Notes under the pieces: model-generated
Told to the model about the DNA's origin: nothing
The model's database searches: none
Seen by the model: only the letters and a program-made list of their open reading frames with translations
Part shown: piece after piece, positions 27,087-36,334 of the stretch
Numbering within the stretch: position 1 is the first letter of the stretch
How the letters are laid out: every line of letters begins with the position of its first letter
Made by a program: the position numbers and the translations under genes
NCBI RefSeq assembly: GCF_001969265.1
Contig: NZ_CP019304.1
Span: 4,154,001-4,218,000 of the forward strand
DNA length: 64,000 nt
Direction of reading: 5' to 3'
From: Arthrobacter sp. QXT-31
Lineage (GTDB): Bacteria; Actinomycetota; Actinomycetes; Actinomycetales; Micrococcaceae

Positions 27087-28110
27087 GGTTGCCGCGAACG
27101 CGCAAGCGATGAAGCGGTGGTTGGGCAAGGCCGAAACCGCACTGGGCAACCACAGCGACCGCCTCAACGCCATCAACATTTTCCCCGTGGCCGACGGCGA
27201 CACCGGAACCAACCTGTACCTCACGGTCCGTGCCGCGGCCCGGGCACTGCAGGACGCCGTTCCGGAAGATGCGGGCCAGCAGCCCAACGACGTGGGCGCC
27301 GTCCTGGCGCGCGCAGGCCAGGCCGCCATGGAACAGGCCAGGGGCAACTCCGGCACGCTGTTCTCTGTGTTTCTCTGTGCCGCAGCCGAACCGCTGGCCG
27401 GGCATCCCCGGCTCACATCGTCCCTCCTCGCAGCCGCGCTCAACCGCGCGCAGATAAGGGCCTGGTCCGCGCTGAGTGACCCCGTTCCCGGCACCATGCT
27501 GTCGGTCATGGAGGCTGCGGGCCGGGCAGCCGCAGCCGTCGACGCCGGGCAGAACGGCAACGACAGCAACCATGCGCTGGGCCTTGTCCTGGACGCGGCC
27601 GTGGCGGCCGCCCTCGAAGCCGTGGTCCGCACGGAGGGCCAGCTTGACGCGCTGCAGGCCGCGCACGTGGTGGACGCCGGCGGTGTGGGCATGCTGCTGA
27701 TCCTCGACTGCCTCCGCTCGGTGGTGCTTGGCGAGGAGCTCCGCAACGAACTGCTGGACGGCCTGCACGGCTACGACCTGCAGGACCCCCACATCCACAC
27801 CGACATGCCGGACGACGACGGCGTGGAGGTCATGTGCACCATCAGCCTCTCGCCGCTCGACGCCGCCATGCTCCGGCAGCGCCTCGATGAGCTTGGTGAC
27901 TCCGTGATCATGAGCCAGGTGGGTCCTTCCGCGGACGTCGAAGGCCGGTACCGGTGGCGGGTCCACGTCCACGTTGCCGAATCGGGCCCCGCCCTGGCGA
28001 TGATCAGGTCGCTGGGCGAGCCGTCGGACGTGTCCGTCAGCGACCTCGCCCTGCCCCGGGATCCGTCAGGTGAAGTGAGCGCAGAGGGAATGGGCGCAGA
28101 GGGAAGATGA
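27076..28110 (+). CDS. DAK2 domain protein (FakA/YloV-like)
   Basis: A 344-residue protein with a DAK2 ATP-binding domain: NIFPVADGDTGTN carries the Mg-binding aspartates 40 and 42, and AGGVGMLLILDCL closes the domain. A shorter C-terminal part follows. FakA fatty-acid kinases are about 550 residues, so the C-terminal domain is reduced here. The TTG at 27076, behind GGGATGGGA and overlapping thiL, is chosen; the ATG at 27109 has no ribosome binding site. It is coupled to recG by ATGA, the order also seen for YloV and recG in Firmicutes. The substrate is unproven. Confidence 0.88.
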   Translation: MQTRVAANAQAMKRWLGKAETALGNHSDRLNAINIFPVADGDTGTNLYLTVRAAARALQDAVPEDAGQQPNDVGAVLARAGQAAMEQARGNSGTLFSVFLCAAAEPLAGHPRLTSSLLAAALNRAQIRAWSALSDPVPGTMLSVMEAAGRAAAAVDAGQNGNDSNHALGLVLDAAVAAALEAVVRTEGQLDALQAAHVVDAGGVGMLLILDCLRSVVLGEELRNELLDGLHGYDLQDPHIHTDMPDDDGVEVMCTISLSPLDAAMLRQRLDELGDSVIMSQVGPSADVEGRYRWRVHVHVAESGPALAMIRSLGEPSDVSVSDLALPRDPSGEVSAEGMGAEGR

Positions 28111-30326
28111 ACGTCGAAATGGAACTCGGCCTCGAGCGCCGGGTCGGCAAACGCTCCGCGAACGCGATCGAGAAGCACCTGGGCATCACCACTGTGGGCG
28201 GCCTGCTCAACCATTTCCCGCGGAAGTACATTAACCGCGGTGACCTGACGCGCATCAGTGAGCTTCCGTTCGACGAGGAAGTGACGCTCATCGCCCGCGT
28301 CGTCTCCAACAGCACCAGGCAGATGCGGCAACGCAAGGGCTCCATCACCGATGTCCTCGTCACCGATGACGCCGGATCGGGCACGCTGAAGATCAGTTTC
28401 TTCAACGCCCGTCTCCCCAGGGTCGAACTGCATGCCGGACGCCGTGTCATGTTCTCCGGGAAGGTGACGCGCTATCAGGGTTCACTGGGGCTGACCAATC
28501 CGAACTACCAGCTGCTGGACAAGGATCCGGATATCGCGGGCACGGACCCTGAAAAGCTCGCGGCCATGCCCATCCCGATTTACCCGGCCACCGCAGGCAT
28601 CACCAGCTGGGCCATCCACAATGTCGTGAAGGCCCTGCTGGCAACCGCGGACCTGGACGCCTTGCCGGATCCGCTGCCGGCGGCCATATCAGCCCGCCAA
28701 AAATTCCTTCCGGTGCCGGAGGCCTACCGGCTCATCCACACCCCCGAAAACGCGCAGGACTGGCGCAAGGCCAGGGACCGGTTCCGCTACCAGGAGGCGC
28801 TGGTCCTCCAGTCCGCCCTCGCCCGCCGGCGCGCCCAGCTTTCGGCCGAGGAGGCCACCGCCCGGCGTCCGGTGACCGACGGACTGCTTGCAGCCTTCGA
28901 CAGGCAGCTGCCGTTCACCCTGACCGCCGGCCAGTCCGCCGTCGGCAAGACGCTCGCGGAGGAGCTGTCGCAGAACTGGCCCATGAACCGGCTCCTGCAG
29001 GGCGAGGTCGGCTCCGGCAAAACCATTGTGGCGCTGCGGGCAATGCTCCAGGTTGTGGACGCCGGGGGGCAGGCGGCGCTGCTGGCACCCACGGAAGTCC
29101 TGGCGGCGCAGCACTTCGAGTCCATCCGGCGGACGCTCGGCCCGCTGGCCCGTGACGGACTCCTGGGCGGGCTGGGTGACAACGCGGTGCAGGTCAGCCT
29201 GCTCACCGGCTCCATGCCGACGGCCGCCCGCAAGCAGGCGCTGCTCGACGCCGCCTCCGGGACGGCCGGGATTGTCATCGGCACGCACGCGCTGCTGAGC
29301 GACAACGTCACATTCTTTGATCTGGGCCTCATCGTGGTGGATGAGCAGCACCGCTTCGGGGTGGAACAGCGCGATGCCCTGCGGGCCAAGGCCAGCAAGC
29401 CGCCGCACCTGCTGGTCATGACCGCCACCCCGATTCCGCGGACCGTGGCCATGACGGTTTTCGGTGACCTCGAAACGTCAGTGCTTGACGAACTGCCGGC
29501 CGGCCGGGCACCGATCACCACGCACGTAGTGGGTCTCGCGGAGAACCCCGCCTGGGCTGCCCGCATCTGGTCCCGTTCCCGCGAGGAGATCGAGTCCGGC
29601 CACCAGGTGTACGTCGTGTGCCCCAAGATTGGGGCGGACGACGACGGCGACTTCACTCCCGGTGAAGCGGAACCTGATCCCGGGGAACTGGAGGGGGACG
29701 GTCCCGCACGCGAACTGGCGTCCGTGACCGCCGTCGTCGATCACCTCAAGGAGGAGCCGGCGCTGTCCGGAGTGCCCCTGGCCCCGCTCCACGGGCGCCA
29801 GGACCCGGTGCTGAAGTCCGAGACCATGGCGTCGTTCACCGCCAACCAGACCAAGCTGCTGGTATCCACCACCGTGATCGAGGTGGGCGTGGACGTGCAC
29901 AACGCCACCCTGATGGTCATCCTGGACGCGGACCGCTTCGGCATCTCGCAGCTTCACCAGCTCCGCGGGCGCGTGGGCCGGGGCGGCCTGCCGGGGACGT
30001 GCCTGCTCGTGACAACGCTTGAACCGGGCCACCCCAGCCGGCGCCGGCTCGATGCGGTGGCGTCCACCACGGACGGGTTCGAGCTTTCGCAGGAGGACCT
30101 CAAACTGCGCCGCGAGGGTGACATCCTCGGCGCCTCCCAGTCCGGCGGCCGGTCCACGCTGAAGCTGCTCCGCGTACTGGAACACGAGGACATCATTGCC
30201 CGGGCCCGCCAGGATGCCCAGCAGATCGTCGCCGCCGACCCCGGCCTGGCCGGCCATGCCGCACTTGCCGAGGCCATTGACGAGTACCTGAATCCCGAGA
30301 AGGAGGCGTTCCTTGAACGTGGCTAG
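28107..30326 (+). CDS. recG: ATP-dependent DNA helicase RecG
   Basis: Branch-migrating helicase that remodels stalled forks and Holliday junctions. The 739 residues contain an N-terminal wedge/OB region, Walker A EVGSGKTIVAL, DEQHRFGVEQRDAL, the motif TATPIPRT, and the C-terminal QLRGRVGRGG. The length is normal. The ATG overlaps the DAK2 stop by 4 bp. Confidence 0.97.
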   Translation: MNVEMELGLERRVGKRSANAIEKHLGITTVGGLLNHFPRKYINRGDLTRISELPFDEEVTLIARVVSNSTRQMRQRKGSITDVLVTDDAGSGTLKISFFNARLPRVELHAGRRVMFSGKVTRYQGSLGLTNPNYQLLDKDPDIAGTDPEKLAAMPIPIYPATAGITSWAIHNVVKALLATADLDALPDPLPAAISARQKFLPVPEAYRLIHTPENAQDWRKARDRFRYQEALVLQSALARRRAQLSAEEATARRPVTDGLLAAFDRQLPFTLTAGQSAVGKTLAEELSQNWPMNRLLQGEVGSGKTIVALRAMLQVVDAGGQAALLAPTEVLAAQHFESIRRTLGPLARDGLLGGLGDNAVQVSLLTGSMPTAARKQALLDAASGTAGIVIGTHALLSDNVTFFDLGLIVVDEQHRFGVEQRDALRAKASKPPHLLVMTATPIPRTVAMTVFGDLETSVLDELPAGRAPITTHVVGLAENPAWAARIWSRSREEIESGHQVYVVCPKIGADDDGDFTPGEAEPDPGELEGDGPARELASVTAVVDHLKEEPALSGVPLAPLHGRQDPVLKSETMASFTANQTKLLVSTTVIEVGVDVHNATLMVILDADRFGISQLHQLRGRVGRGGLPGTCLLVTTLEPGHPSRRRLDAVASTTDGFELSQEDLKLRREGDILGASQSGGRSTLKLLRVLEHEDIIARARQDAQQIVAADPGLAGHAALAEAIDEYLNPEKEAFLERG

Positions 30327-30383
30327 CACGAACCCCCTGCCACCCGTACTGCCGCAGGCAGGGGACAGCGCGGGGGACCGGCC

Positions 30384-30983
30384 ATGAGCAGGATCGTCGC
30401 CGGCGCCGCGGGCGGAACCCCGCTGGCCAACGTCCCGGGTTCCCTGACGCGTCCCACCACGGACCGCGTCAAGGAGGCCCTGTTTTCCCGGCTGGATGCC
30501 TTCAACGTGCTCGGCGGCGCCCGCGTCCTGGACCTGTACGCCGGATCCGGTGCCCTCGGGGTTGAAAGCGCCAGCAGGGGAGCGGAGACCGTCGACCTCG
30601 TGGAGTTCGACGCCAAGGCCAGCGCCGTTTGCCAGCGCAACGCCGATCTCATCAACGGAGTCCTGGGCCGCAAAGCCGTCACGGTGCACCGCTCCAAGGT
30701 CGAGTCCTTCCTGGAACGGACGGCCGGGGACACCAAATGGGACGTCGCCTTCCTGGACCCGCCATATCCCCTCGGCGAGCCCGCGCTGGCGTCGGTCCTG
30801 GAAAAGCTCGCGGCGCACCTGAACGAAGGGGCAGTGGTGGTGGTGGAGCGCTCATCACGCGCCACCGAACCCGGGTGGCCGGACGGCCTGGAGCGCTTCG
30901 CGGAGAAGAAGTACGGCGAGACCCGGCTGTGGTACGCCGAACCGTCCAGCGGCCAGGACGTGGACCTCGCGCTGGAGGACTAA
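30384..30983 (+). CDS. rsmD: 16S rRNA (guanine(966)-N(2))-methyltransferase
   Basis: A 199-residue SAM-dependent methyltransferase. The SAM loop is VLDLYAGSGALGVE and the catalytic (D/N)PPY is FLDPPYPLG. The opening RIVAGAAGG and RPTTDRVKEALF are RsmD-specific. It usually precedes coaD, and here two minus-strand genes are inserted between the two. Confidence 0.95.
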   Translation: MSRIVAGAAGGTPLANVPGSLTRPTTDRVKEALFSRLDAFNVLGGARVLDLYAGSGALGVESASRGAETVDLVEFDAKASAVCQRNADLINGVLGRKAVTVHRSKVESFLERTAGDTKWDVAFLDPPYPLGEPALASVLEKLAAHLNEGAVVVVERSSRATEPGWPDGLERFAEKKYGETRLWYAEPSSGQDVDLALED

Positions 30984-31007
30984 TTTTTACGGCTGGAGGG
31001 CTAGTTC

Positions 31008-31790
31008 CTACCCGGACAGCCCGTCCAGCTCCACACCGGCCAGGACCCTCGCCGGATGGGGCCCACGGGCCGTCAAGGCGGCAGTCCACTCGGGCGGCCA
31101 TGGCTTCCGGGTGCCGGCAAGGATCATGTTGCCCGGATACTTTCCGGTGAACATGCCCGCCTCGGCGCAGGCGGCCACGTCCGTCATGGCCCTGCGCAGC
31201 GCGGCTACCTGGCTCCGGACGAGGGTCAGGCCGGGCTCGTCGCCGACATTCACGATCAGCACGCCGCGTTCGGTGAGGAGCGCCGCCGCCTCCTGGTAGA
31301 ACTCGGTGCAGGCGATGTGGCCAGGCGCCTCCGGTCCGGAGAAGATGTCAAGGATAACGACGTCGAACCGGAGCTCCGCGGGCAGTTCCGCCAGGGCAGC
31401 GCGCGCATCACCGATGACCGTGTGGAGGTCTGTGCCCTCCGGCAGCGGCAGCCGCTCCAGCACGAAGTCCAGCAATTCGCGCTCCAGTTCCACGGCGTAC
31501 TGCACGGATCCGGGGCGGGTCACCTGGATGTACCGCGCCAGCGTCAGGGCCCCGGCGCCCAGGTGCAGCGCGCGAATTGGCTCACCCCACGGGGCGGCGA
31601 GGTCCACGATGTGGCCGATGCGGCGCAGGTACTCATAAAAGATGTCCTCGGGGTCGGCGAGGTCCACGTGGGACTGCTCGGCCCCGCCAATGCTCAGCAC
31701 GAACCCGCCGTCCGTAAACGTATCCGGTTCTATGACCGCGTGCTGGCCGATGCCACGCAGGAAACGCGATGCCCGGGTGCCGCCGGCCAC
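31008..31790 (-). CDS. spermidine synthase-like SAM-binding protein
   Basis: A 260-residue class I SAM-fold protein. LHLGAGALTLARYI is the nucleotide loop and VVILDIFSGPEAPGH occupies the region of the catalytic Asp in aminopropyltransferases; the N-terminal tetramerisation domain is short. Related proteins are annotated as spermidine synthase or fused to membrane proteins, but polyamine synthesis is unproven. It lies 2 bp downstream of the aminotransferase gene in the same direction, so the two are likely cotranscribed. Confidence 0.8.
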   Translation of the reverse strand: MAGGTRASRFLRGIGQHAVIEPDTFTDGGFVLSIGGAEQSHVDLADPEDIFYEYLRRIGHIVDLAAPWGEPIRALHLGAGALTLARYIQVTRPGSVQYAVELERELLDFVLERLPLPEGTDLHTVIGDARAALAELPAELRFDVVILDIFSGPEAPGHIACTEFYQEAAALLTERGVLIVNVGDEPGLTLVRSQVAALRRAMTDVAACAEAGMFTGKYPGNMILAGTRKPWPPEWTAALTARGPHPARVLAGVELDGLSG

Positions 31791-31792
31791 GG

Positions 31793-33001
31793 TCAGAGCC
31801 TGTCCCGGAGGGTGGCCAGCCGCGTGGCCGCCTCCTCGAGGATGTCATTGCGCTTGCAGAACGCGAACCGCAGCAGGCTGCGGGTCCGCTCCGCTCCCTC
31901 CGGGTGGCAGAACACCGGCACCGGAATCGCTGCCACGCCCACCAGCCCGGGCAGGCGCCGGGCCAGGTCCACGGAGTCGCGGATACCGAGCGGCGAAGTG
32001 TCCACGTTGACGAAGTAGGTGCCGTCGGGCGTGAACACCCTCAGGCCCGCTGCGCGCAGCCCCTCGCTGAGGATGTCGCGCTTCTGCCGCAGCGTGGCGG
32101 AGATGCCCTCGTAGAATTCATCGGGCAGGGCCAGCGCGGCGGCGATGGCGCTCTGGAACGGGGTGCCGGAACTGTAGGTGAGGAATTGCTTCACCGTCCG
32201 CACGGCCGCCACCAGGTGCTCCGGGCCGCTCAGCCACCCCACTTTCCAGCCGGTGAACGAGAAGGTCTTGCCTGCCGAGGAGATGGTGATCGTCCTGTCG
32301 GCGGCGCCCGGCAGCGTGGCCACCGGAATGTGGCGGACGCCGAACGTGAGGTGTTCGTACACCTCGTCCGTGATGATGATGGCGTCATGCTTCCGGGCGA
32401 GGTCGACGACGCGCTGAAGCACCTCGCGCGGGAAGACGGCACCGGTCGGGTTATGCGGGTTGTTTAGCAGCACCACCTTGGTGCGGCGGGTGAACGCCGA
32501 TTCCAGGGCAGCGGTGTCGGGAAGGAAATCAGGGGCAAGCAGCGGGGCGGTGACATGCGCGGCACCGGACAGCCCGATGATGGCGCCATAGGAGTCGTAG
32601 AACGGCTCGAAGGTCAGAACCTCATCCCCCGGACCGACGAACGCCAGCAGGGACGCGGCGATTGCCTCCGTGGCGCCGGTGGTGATGATGATCTCTGTGT
32701 CGGGGTCCGGTTCCAGCCCGTAGAACCGGCTCTGGTGTGCGGACACGGCCCTCCGGAGCTGGGGGATGCCTTTGCCGGGCGCGTACTGGTTGGAGCCCTC
32801 GGCGATCGCCGCCTGGGCTGCCGCCTTGATTTCCGCAGGGCCGTCCTCATCCGGGAATCCCTGGCCGAGGTTGATGGCGCCGGTCTGCATGGCCAGCGTG
32901 GTCATCTCCTCGAAGATCGTCACGCCCAGGGCGCCGTCCGTTCCCAGCAGGTTCGCCCCGGTGGCCGCACGCTGCCATGGCGCCGGAAGTGAATGTGTCA
33001 T
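31793..33001 (-). CDS. PLP-dependent aminotransferase, class I (DapC/kynurenine aminotransferase-like)
   Basis: A fold type I aminotransferase of about 402 residues. The PLP lysine lies in SSAGKTFSFTGWKVGWL; NNPHNPTG and the C-terminal LLRFAFCK (substrate carboxylate Arg) are present. It resembles N-succinyldiaminopimelate and kynurenine/glutamine aminotransferases; the substrate cannot be fixed. AGGAAA 4-9 bp before the ATG at 33001 favours this start; an in-frame ATG at 33070 would add 23 Ala/Gly-rich residues. Confidence 0.9.
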   Translation of the reverse strand: MTHSLPAPWQRAATGANLLGTDGALGVTIFEEMTTLAMQTGAINLGQGFPDEDGPAEIKAAAQAAIAEGSNQYAPGKGIPQLRRAVSAHQSRFYGLEPDPDTEIIITTGATEAIAASLLAFVGPGDEVLTFEPFYDSYGAIIGLSGAAHVTAPLLAPDFLPDTAALESAFTRRTKVVLLNNPHNPTGAVFPREVLQRVVDLARKHDAIIITDEVYEHLTFGVRHIPVATLPGAADRTITISSAGKTFSFTGWKVGWLSGPEHLVAAVRTVKQFLTYSSGTPFQSAIAAALALPDEFYEGISATLRQKRDILSEGLRAAGLRVFTPDGTYFVNVDTSPLGIRDSVDLARRLPGLVGVAAIPVPVFCHPEGAERTRSLLRFAFCKRNDILEEAATRLATLRDRL

Positions 33002-33093
33002 TGGTTTCCTGCCTGTCTGTCCGGCACTCTTTCCTGCCGCGGGCGCGTGGGCGGCGGGTGCCCCAGTCATGGTATCCCGGCCTGCGGATACGG

Positions 33094-33099
33094 TAGGTT
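33094..33099 (+). promoter_or_regulatory. -10 box of probable leaderless coaD transcript
   Basis: TAGGTT ends 6 nt before the coaD ATG at 33106. The GGAG in between is too close to the ATG to act as a normal ribosome binding site. Confidence 0.45.
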
Positions 33100-33105
33100 C
33101 GGAGC

Positions 33106-33606
33106 ATGAGACGCGCCGTATGCCCAGGCTCCTTCGATCCCATCCACAACGGACACCTCGAGGTGATTGCCAGAGCCGCGAGCCTGTTTGACGAAGTGAT
33201 CGTCGCCGTGTCCACCAACTATGCCAAGAAGTACCGGTTTCCGCTGGAGGAACGGATTGAGATGGCCAGGGAGACGCTGGCCTCGCTGCGCGGCATCGTG
33301 GTGGAGCCGGTCGGAGAGGGCCTGCTGGCGGAGTACTGCCGCCAGCGCGGGGTGTCTGCCATCGTCAAGGGGCTGCGGTCGTCGTCGGACTTCGACTACG
33401 AGCTTCCCATGGCCACCATGAACCGCCAGCTGAGCGGCGTGGAGACCGTGTTCCTTCCGGCCGAGGCGCACTACGTCCACCTCTCCTCGACGCTGATCAA
33501 GGAAGTGGCTTCCCTGGGCGGGAGCGTCTCCGAATATGTTCCGCGGTCTGTGCTGAAACGGCTGCTTGCGGGCGCGCCTTCGGCCGGCCACCCTTCCAGG
33601 GGGTAG
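33106..33606 (+). CDS. coaD: phosphopantetheine adenylyltransferase
   Basis: Transfers AMP from ATP to 4'-phosphopantetheine in coenzyme A synthesis (166 residues). The nucleotidyl-transferase HxGH motif is GSFDPIHNGHLEVI, and SSTLIKEVASLGG is the second conserved block. The hexameric family's usual length is 160-170. Confidence 0.97.
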   Translation: MRRAVCPGSFDPIHNGHLEVIARAASLFDEVIVAVSTNYAKKYRFPLEERIEMARETLASLRGIVVEPVGEGLLAEYCRQRGVSAIVKGLRSSSDFDYELPMATMNRQLSGVETVFLPAEAHYVHLSSTLIKEVASLGGSVSEYVPRSVLKRLLAGAPSAGHPSRG

Positions 33607-33663
33607 GCTGGTCCGGTACGTTTCCGGTGCACGCCGGCCGCGTGCCCGGGCGTGGCATCCGGT

Positions 33664-33693
33664 TTGAGTCCGTCAGGGAGTTCAGGCTAAGAT
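33664..33693 (+). promoter_or_regulatory. promoter of the DUF177-rpmF-rnc-mutM cluster
   Basis: TTGAGT and TAAGAT are spaced by 18 bp, 33 bp upstream of the likely first codon. Confidence 0.6.
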
Positions 33694-33726
33694 GGTACGT
33701 CGGTCATATGTTCAACAGGAGTTCTC

Positions 33727-34275
33727 ATTAAGCGAGATGCAAGTTCGCCCTTGATGTTTGACGTCAAGGACCTCGGGCGCAGCCCGGGGAGCATGCGTAC
33801 ACTGACGGAACATGTACCCGCGCCGGAAGATCTCGGCGTGGCGCTCATTGGTGTTCAGGAAGGCTCGGATATCGAGCTCGACCTGAGGCTGGAGGCCGTA
33901 CACGAAGGAATTCTGGTATCAGGAACCGCCCTCGCCGAAGTAAAAGGTGAGTGCGGCCGATGCCTGGATCCCCTTGCGTATGACCTTGAGGTCAATGTGC
34001 AAGAGCTTTTCTTCTACGAGGGCGCCCTGCCCTCCGACGAGGAAGACGATGAAGAGCAACGTCGAGTCGAGCACGATCTGATCGATCTTGAGCCGGTGTT
34101 GCGGGACGCAGTCGTGACCGCGCTGCCGTTCCAGCCGGTGTGCCGGGAAGACTGCCAGGGTCTGTGCTCCGAATGCGGGGCGCGCCTGGAAGACGATCCG
34201 GGGCACCACCACGAGGTCGTAGATCCTCGCTGGGCTGCCCTGGCTGATCTGGCTAAGCCTGACCGGCAAAATTGA
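33727..34275 (+). CDS. DUF177 (YceD) family protein, possible ATT start
   Basis: A YceD/DUF177 protein linked to rRNA or ribosome biogenesis, always beside rpmF. Conserved cysteines occur as CGRCLDPL and CREDCQGLCSECGARL. The only good ribosome binding site, AGGAG at 33717-33721, is five bases before an ATT codon at 33727, which would give 182 residues beginning xKRDASSPLMFDVKDLGR. The extension resembles the (S/N)PLxFD lead-in of Streptomyces homologues. Without it the first standard starts are TTG 33751 and ATG 33754, which lack a site. Gene call is firm, start is not. Confidence 0.88.
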   Translation: MKRDASSPLMFDVKDLGRSPGSMRTLTEHVPAPEDLGVALIGVQEGSDIELDLRLEAVHEGILVSGTALAEVKGECGRCLDPLAYDLEVNVQELFFYEGALPSDEEDDEEQRRVEHDLIDLEPVLRDAVVTALPFQPVCREDCQGLCSECGARLEDDPGHHHEVVDPRWAALADLAKPDRQN

Positions 34276-34311
34276 TTTGTAAGTGTTTTTCTAGAGAGAA
34301 ATGAGTTAGCC

Positions 34312-34515
34312 GTGGCTGTTCCCAAGCGGAAAATGTCTCGCTCGAATACCCGCGCCCGCCGTTCCCAGTGGAAGGCAACCGCGCCCCACCTGGTGAAGAC
34401 CGTCGAGAACGGCCAGGTCACCTACAGCCTGCCGCACCAGGCAAAGGTCGTCACCGACTCGGCTGGCACTGCGCTGTTCCTTGAGTACAAGGGCCGCAAG
34501 GTCGCGGACGTCTAA
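34312..34515 (+). CDS. rpmF: 50S ribosomal protein L32 (zinc-free form)
   Basis: A 67-residue bL32. [20 protein letters not shown] is the family N-terminus. No cysteine is present, so this is the C-minus form that does not bind zinc. It sits between DUF177 and rnc as in most bacteria of this phylum. Confidence 0.96.
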   Translation: MAVPKRKMSRSNTRARRSQWKATAPHLVKTVENGQVTYSLPHQAKVVTDSAGTALFLEYKGRKVADV

Positions 34516-34536
34516 TCGGCCCCCAAGCTGATCAGG

Positions 34537-35238
34537 ATGTCTTCAACTGAAGAGCTTCTGAAGCGTCTCGGTGTCTTCATTGACGCCGGGACGCTTCGTC
34601 TTGCTCTGACACACCGGTCGTACGCCTACGAAAACGGCGGCATACCCACCAACGAGCGCCTTGAGTTCCTGGGCGACTCCATCCTGGGCTTCTCCGTCAC
34701 CGATGCGCTGTACCGCGACAACCCGACGCTTCCCGAAGGCGACCTGGCCAAGCGCCGGTCAGCTGTCGTGAGCACGAGGGCCCTCGCCGGCATCGGCCGC
34801 AGCCTGGGCATCGGGGACTACATCTACCTCGGCCAGGGGGAGAAGCTCACAGAAGGCAAGAACAAGGCCTCGATTCTGGCTGACACCATGGAAGCGCTCA
34901 TCGGTGCCACCTACGTGTCCAACGACATCGAGACCGCCCGCCAGCTGGTGATGCGCCTCATCGGTCCGCTCCTTAAGGACGCGGCAGCCCTCGGTGCCGG
35001 CACGGACTGGAAAACCAGCATCCAGGAGCTGGCGGCCAGCCGGCAGCTGGGCAGCATCTACTACGCGGTCGAGGGCTCCGGTCCGGACCACGCACGCACG
35101 TTCGTCGCCGAGCTTCAGATCGGCGGAACTGCCTACGGAAAGGGCTCCGGCCACTCCAAGAAGGAAGCCGAGCAGGAAGCTGCCGCGGATGCCTGGCGGA
35201 GGCTTTCCGCCCCCTCGGAATCCGCCACGGGCAGCTAA
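34537..35238 (+). CDS. rnc: ribonuclease III
   Basis: Double-stranded RNA endonuclease for rRNA processing, 233 residues. The catalytic signature NERLEFLGDSILG lies near residue 35; a second acidic cluster is DTMEALIGA. The dsRNA-binding domain occupies about residues 155-225 (KTSIQELAASRQLG to SKKEAEQEAAADAW). mutM follows after 6 bp. Confidence 0.97.
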   Translation: MSSTEELLKRLGVFIDAGTLRLALTHRSYAYENGGIPTNERLEFLGDSILGFSVTDALYRDNPTLPEGDLAKRRSAVVSTRALAGIGRSLGIGDYIYLGQGEKLTEGKNKASILADTMEALIGATYVSNDIETARQLVMRLIGPLLKDAAALGAGTDWKTSIQELAASRQLGSIYYAVEGSGPDHARTFVAELQIGGTAYGKGSGHSKKEAEQEAAADAWRRLSAPSESATGS

Positions 35239-35244
35239 GCGCCC

Positions 35245-36216
35245 GTGCCTGAACTTCCCGAAGTCGAGGTGGTCCGCCGCGGCCTGGTCAACTGGGTCCG
35301 CGGCCGGACCATCACCGCCGTCGACGTGGTGGACCCGCGGTCGGTGCGGCGGCATGCCCTGGGGCCCGAGGATTTCGCCGGGAACCTGGAGGGGGCCAAA
35401 GTCCTCGACGTCGTCCGCCGCGGCAAGTTCCTGTGGATGCCGCTGCAGGGGGACGGGGAGACGCGGTTCAATGCACATGGCAGCGATTCCGGGTTCCCCG
35501 GGGTCGCGCTCATGGCGCACCTGGGCATGAGCGGGCAGCTCCTGATGCAGGACAGTTCGGTCCCGGACGAGAAGCACCTGAAGGTCCGGCTGCGGCTGAG
35601 CCGCGTTGAAAGCATGCCGGAGCAGCTGCGCTTTGTGGACCAGCGGATCTTCGGCGGCCTGTTCGTCACCACGCTCGTCCCCACGGACGACGGCGGGCCC
35701 GGCGGGAGCGCGGAGGACCCGGTGCCGGTCATCGCCGAGGAGGCCTCGCACATCGCACGCGACCCCCTGGACCCGCACTTTTCCTTCGACGCCTTCTACC
35801 GCCGCATCCGGAAGCGCAAGACCGGGCTGAAGCGCGCACTGCTGGACCAGGGGCTCGTCTCCGGCATCGGCAACATCTACGCGGACGAGGCCCTGTGGCG
35901 GGCAAAGCTGCACTACGCCCGGCCCACTGACACCCTCCGCCGGAGTGAGGCAGAGCGCGTCCTCGCCGCTGCCCGCGACGTCATGACCGATGCCCTGGCC
36001 GCGGGCGGCACCAGTTTCGATTCGCTGTACGTCAACGTCAACGGCGCGTCCGGTTATTTTGAACGGTCCCTCAACGCTTACGGCAGGGAGGGGGAGGAAT
36101 GCCGGCGCTGCGCGGCGGTGGGGGTCCGCAGCATCATGAAGCGCGAACAGTTCATGAACCGCTCCTCCTACACCTGCCCTGTCTGCCAGCCGCGGCCGCG
36201 CAACGGCCGCTGGTGA
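35245..36216 (+). CDS. mutM: formamidopyrimidine-DNA glycosylase
   Basis: Excises oxidised purines such as 8-oxoguanine and nicks the abasic site. The protein opens MPELPEVE, whose Pro2 and Glu3 are catalytic. The H2TH region is [16 protein letters not shown] and the C-terminal zinc finger has CRRC and CPVC. At 323 residues it is about 50 longer than the E. coli enzyme because of an insertion near residues 145-170 and a basic PRPRNGRW tail, as in other actinobacteria. GTG start at 35245. Confidence 0.95.
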   Translation: MPELPEVEVVRRGLVNWVRGRTITAVDVVDPRSVRRHALGPEDFAGNLEGAKVLDVVRRGKFLWMPLQGDGETRFNAHGSDSGFPGVALMAHLGMSGQLLMQDSSVPDEKHLKVRLRLSRVESMPEQLRFVDQRIFGGLFVTTLVPTDDGGPGGSAEDPVPVIAEEASHIARDPLDPHFSFDAFYRRIRKRKTGLKRALLDQGLVSGIGNIYADEALWRAKLHYARPTDTLRRSEAERVLAAARDVMTDALAAGGTSFDSLYVNVNGASGYFERSLNAYGREGEECRRCAAVGVRSIMKREQFMNRSSYTCPVCQPRPRNGRW

Positions 36217-36334
36217 CCACCCCCACGGCGTTCCGTGAAGGCCGGAGGGCCGCAAATCCGGGGTTCCCGGCCTGCTTGCCGCTAGATTTGGGGGAGGACC
36301 AGCAGCCGCCGCCACTATGGAGATCTGAAAAACC

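Noticed and set aside
34312..34515. Zinc-less L32 as evidence of zinc-limitation control
   Set aside because: It sits in the normal ribosomal context, with no Zur-type palindrome seen upstream; Cys-free L32 is ordinary in this phylum.
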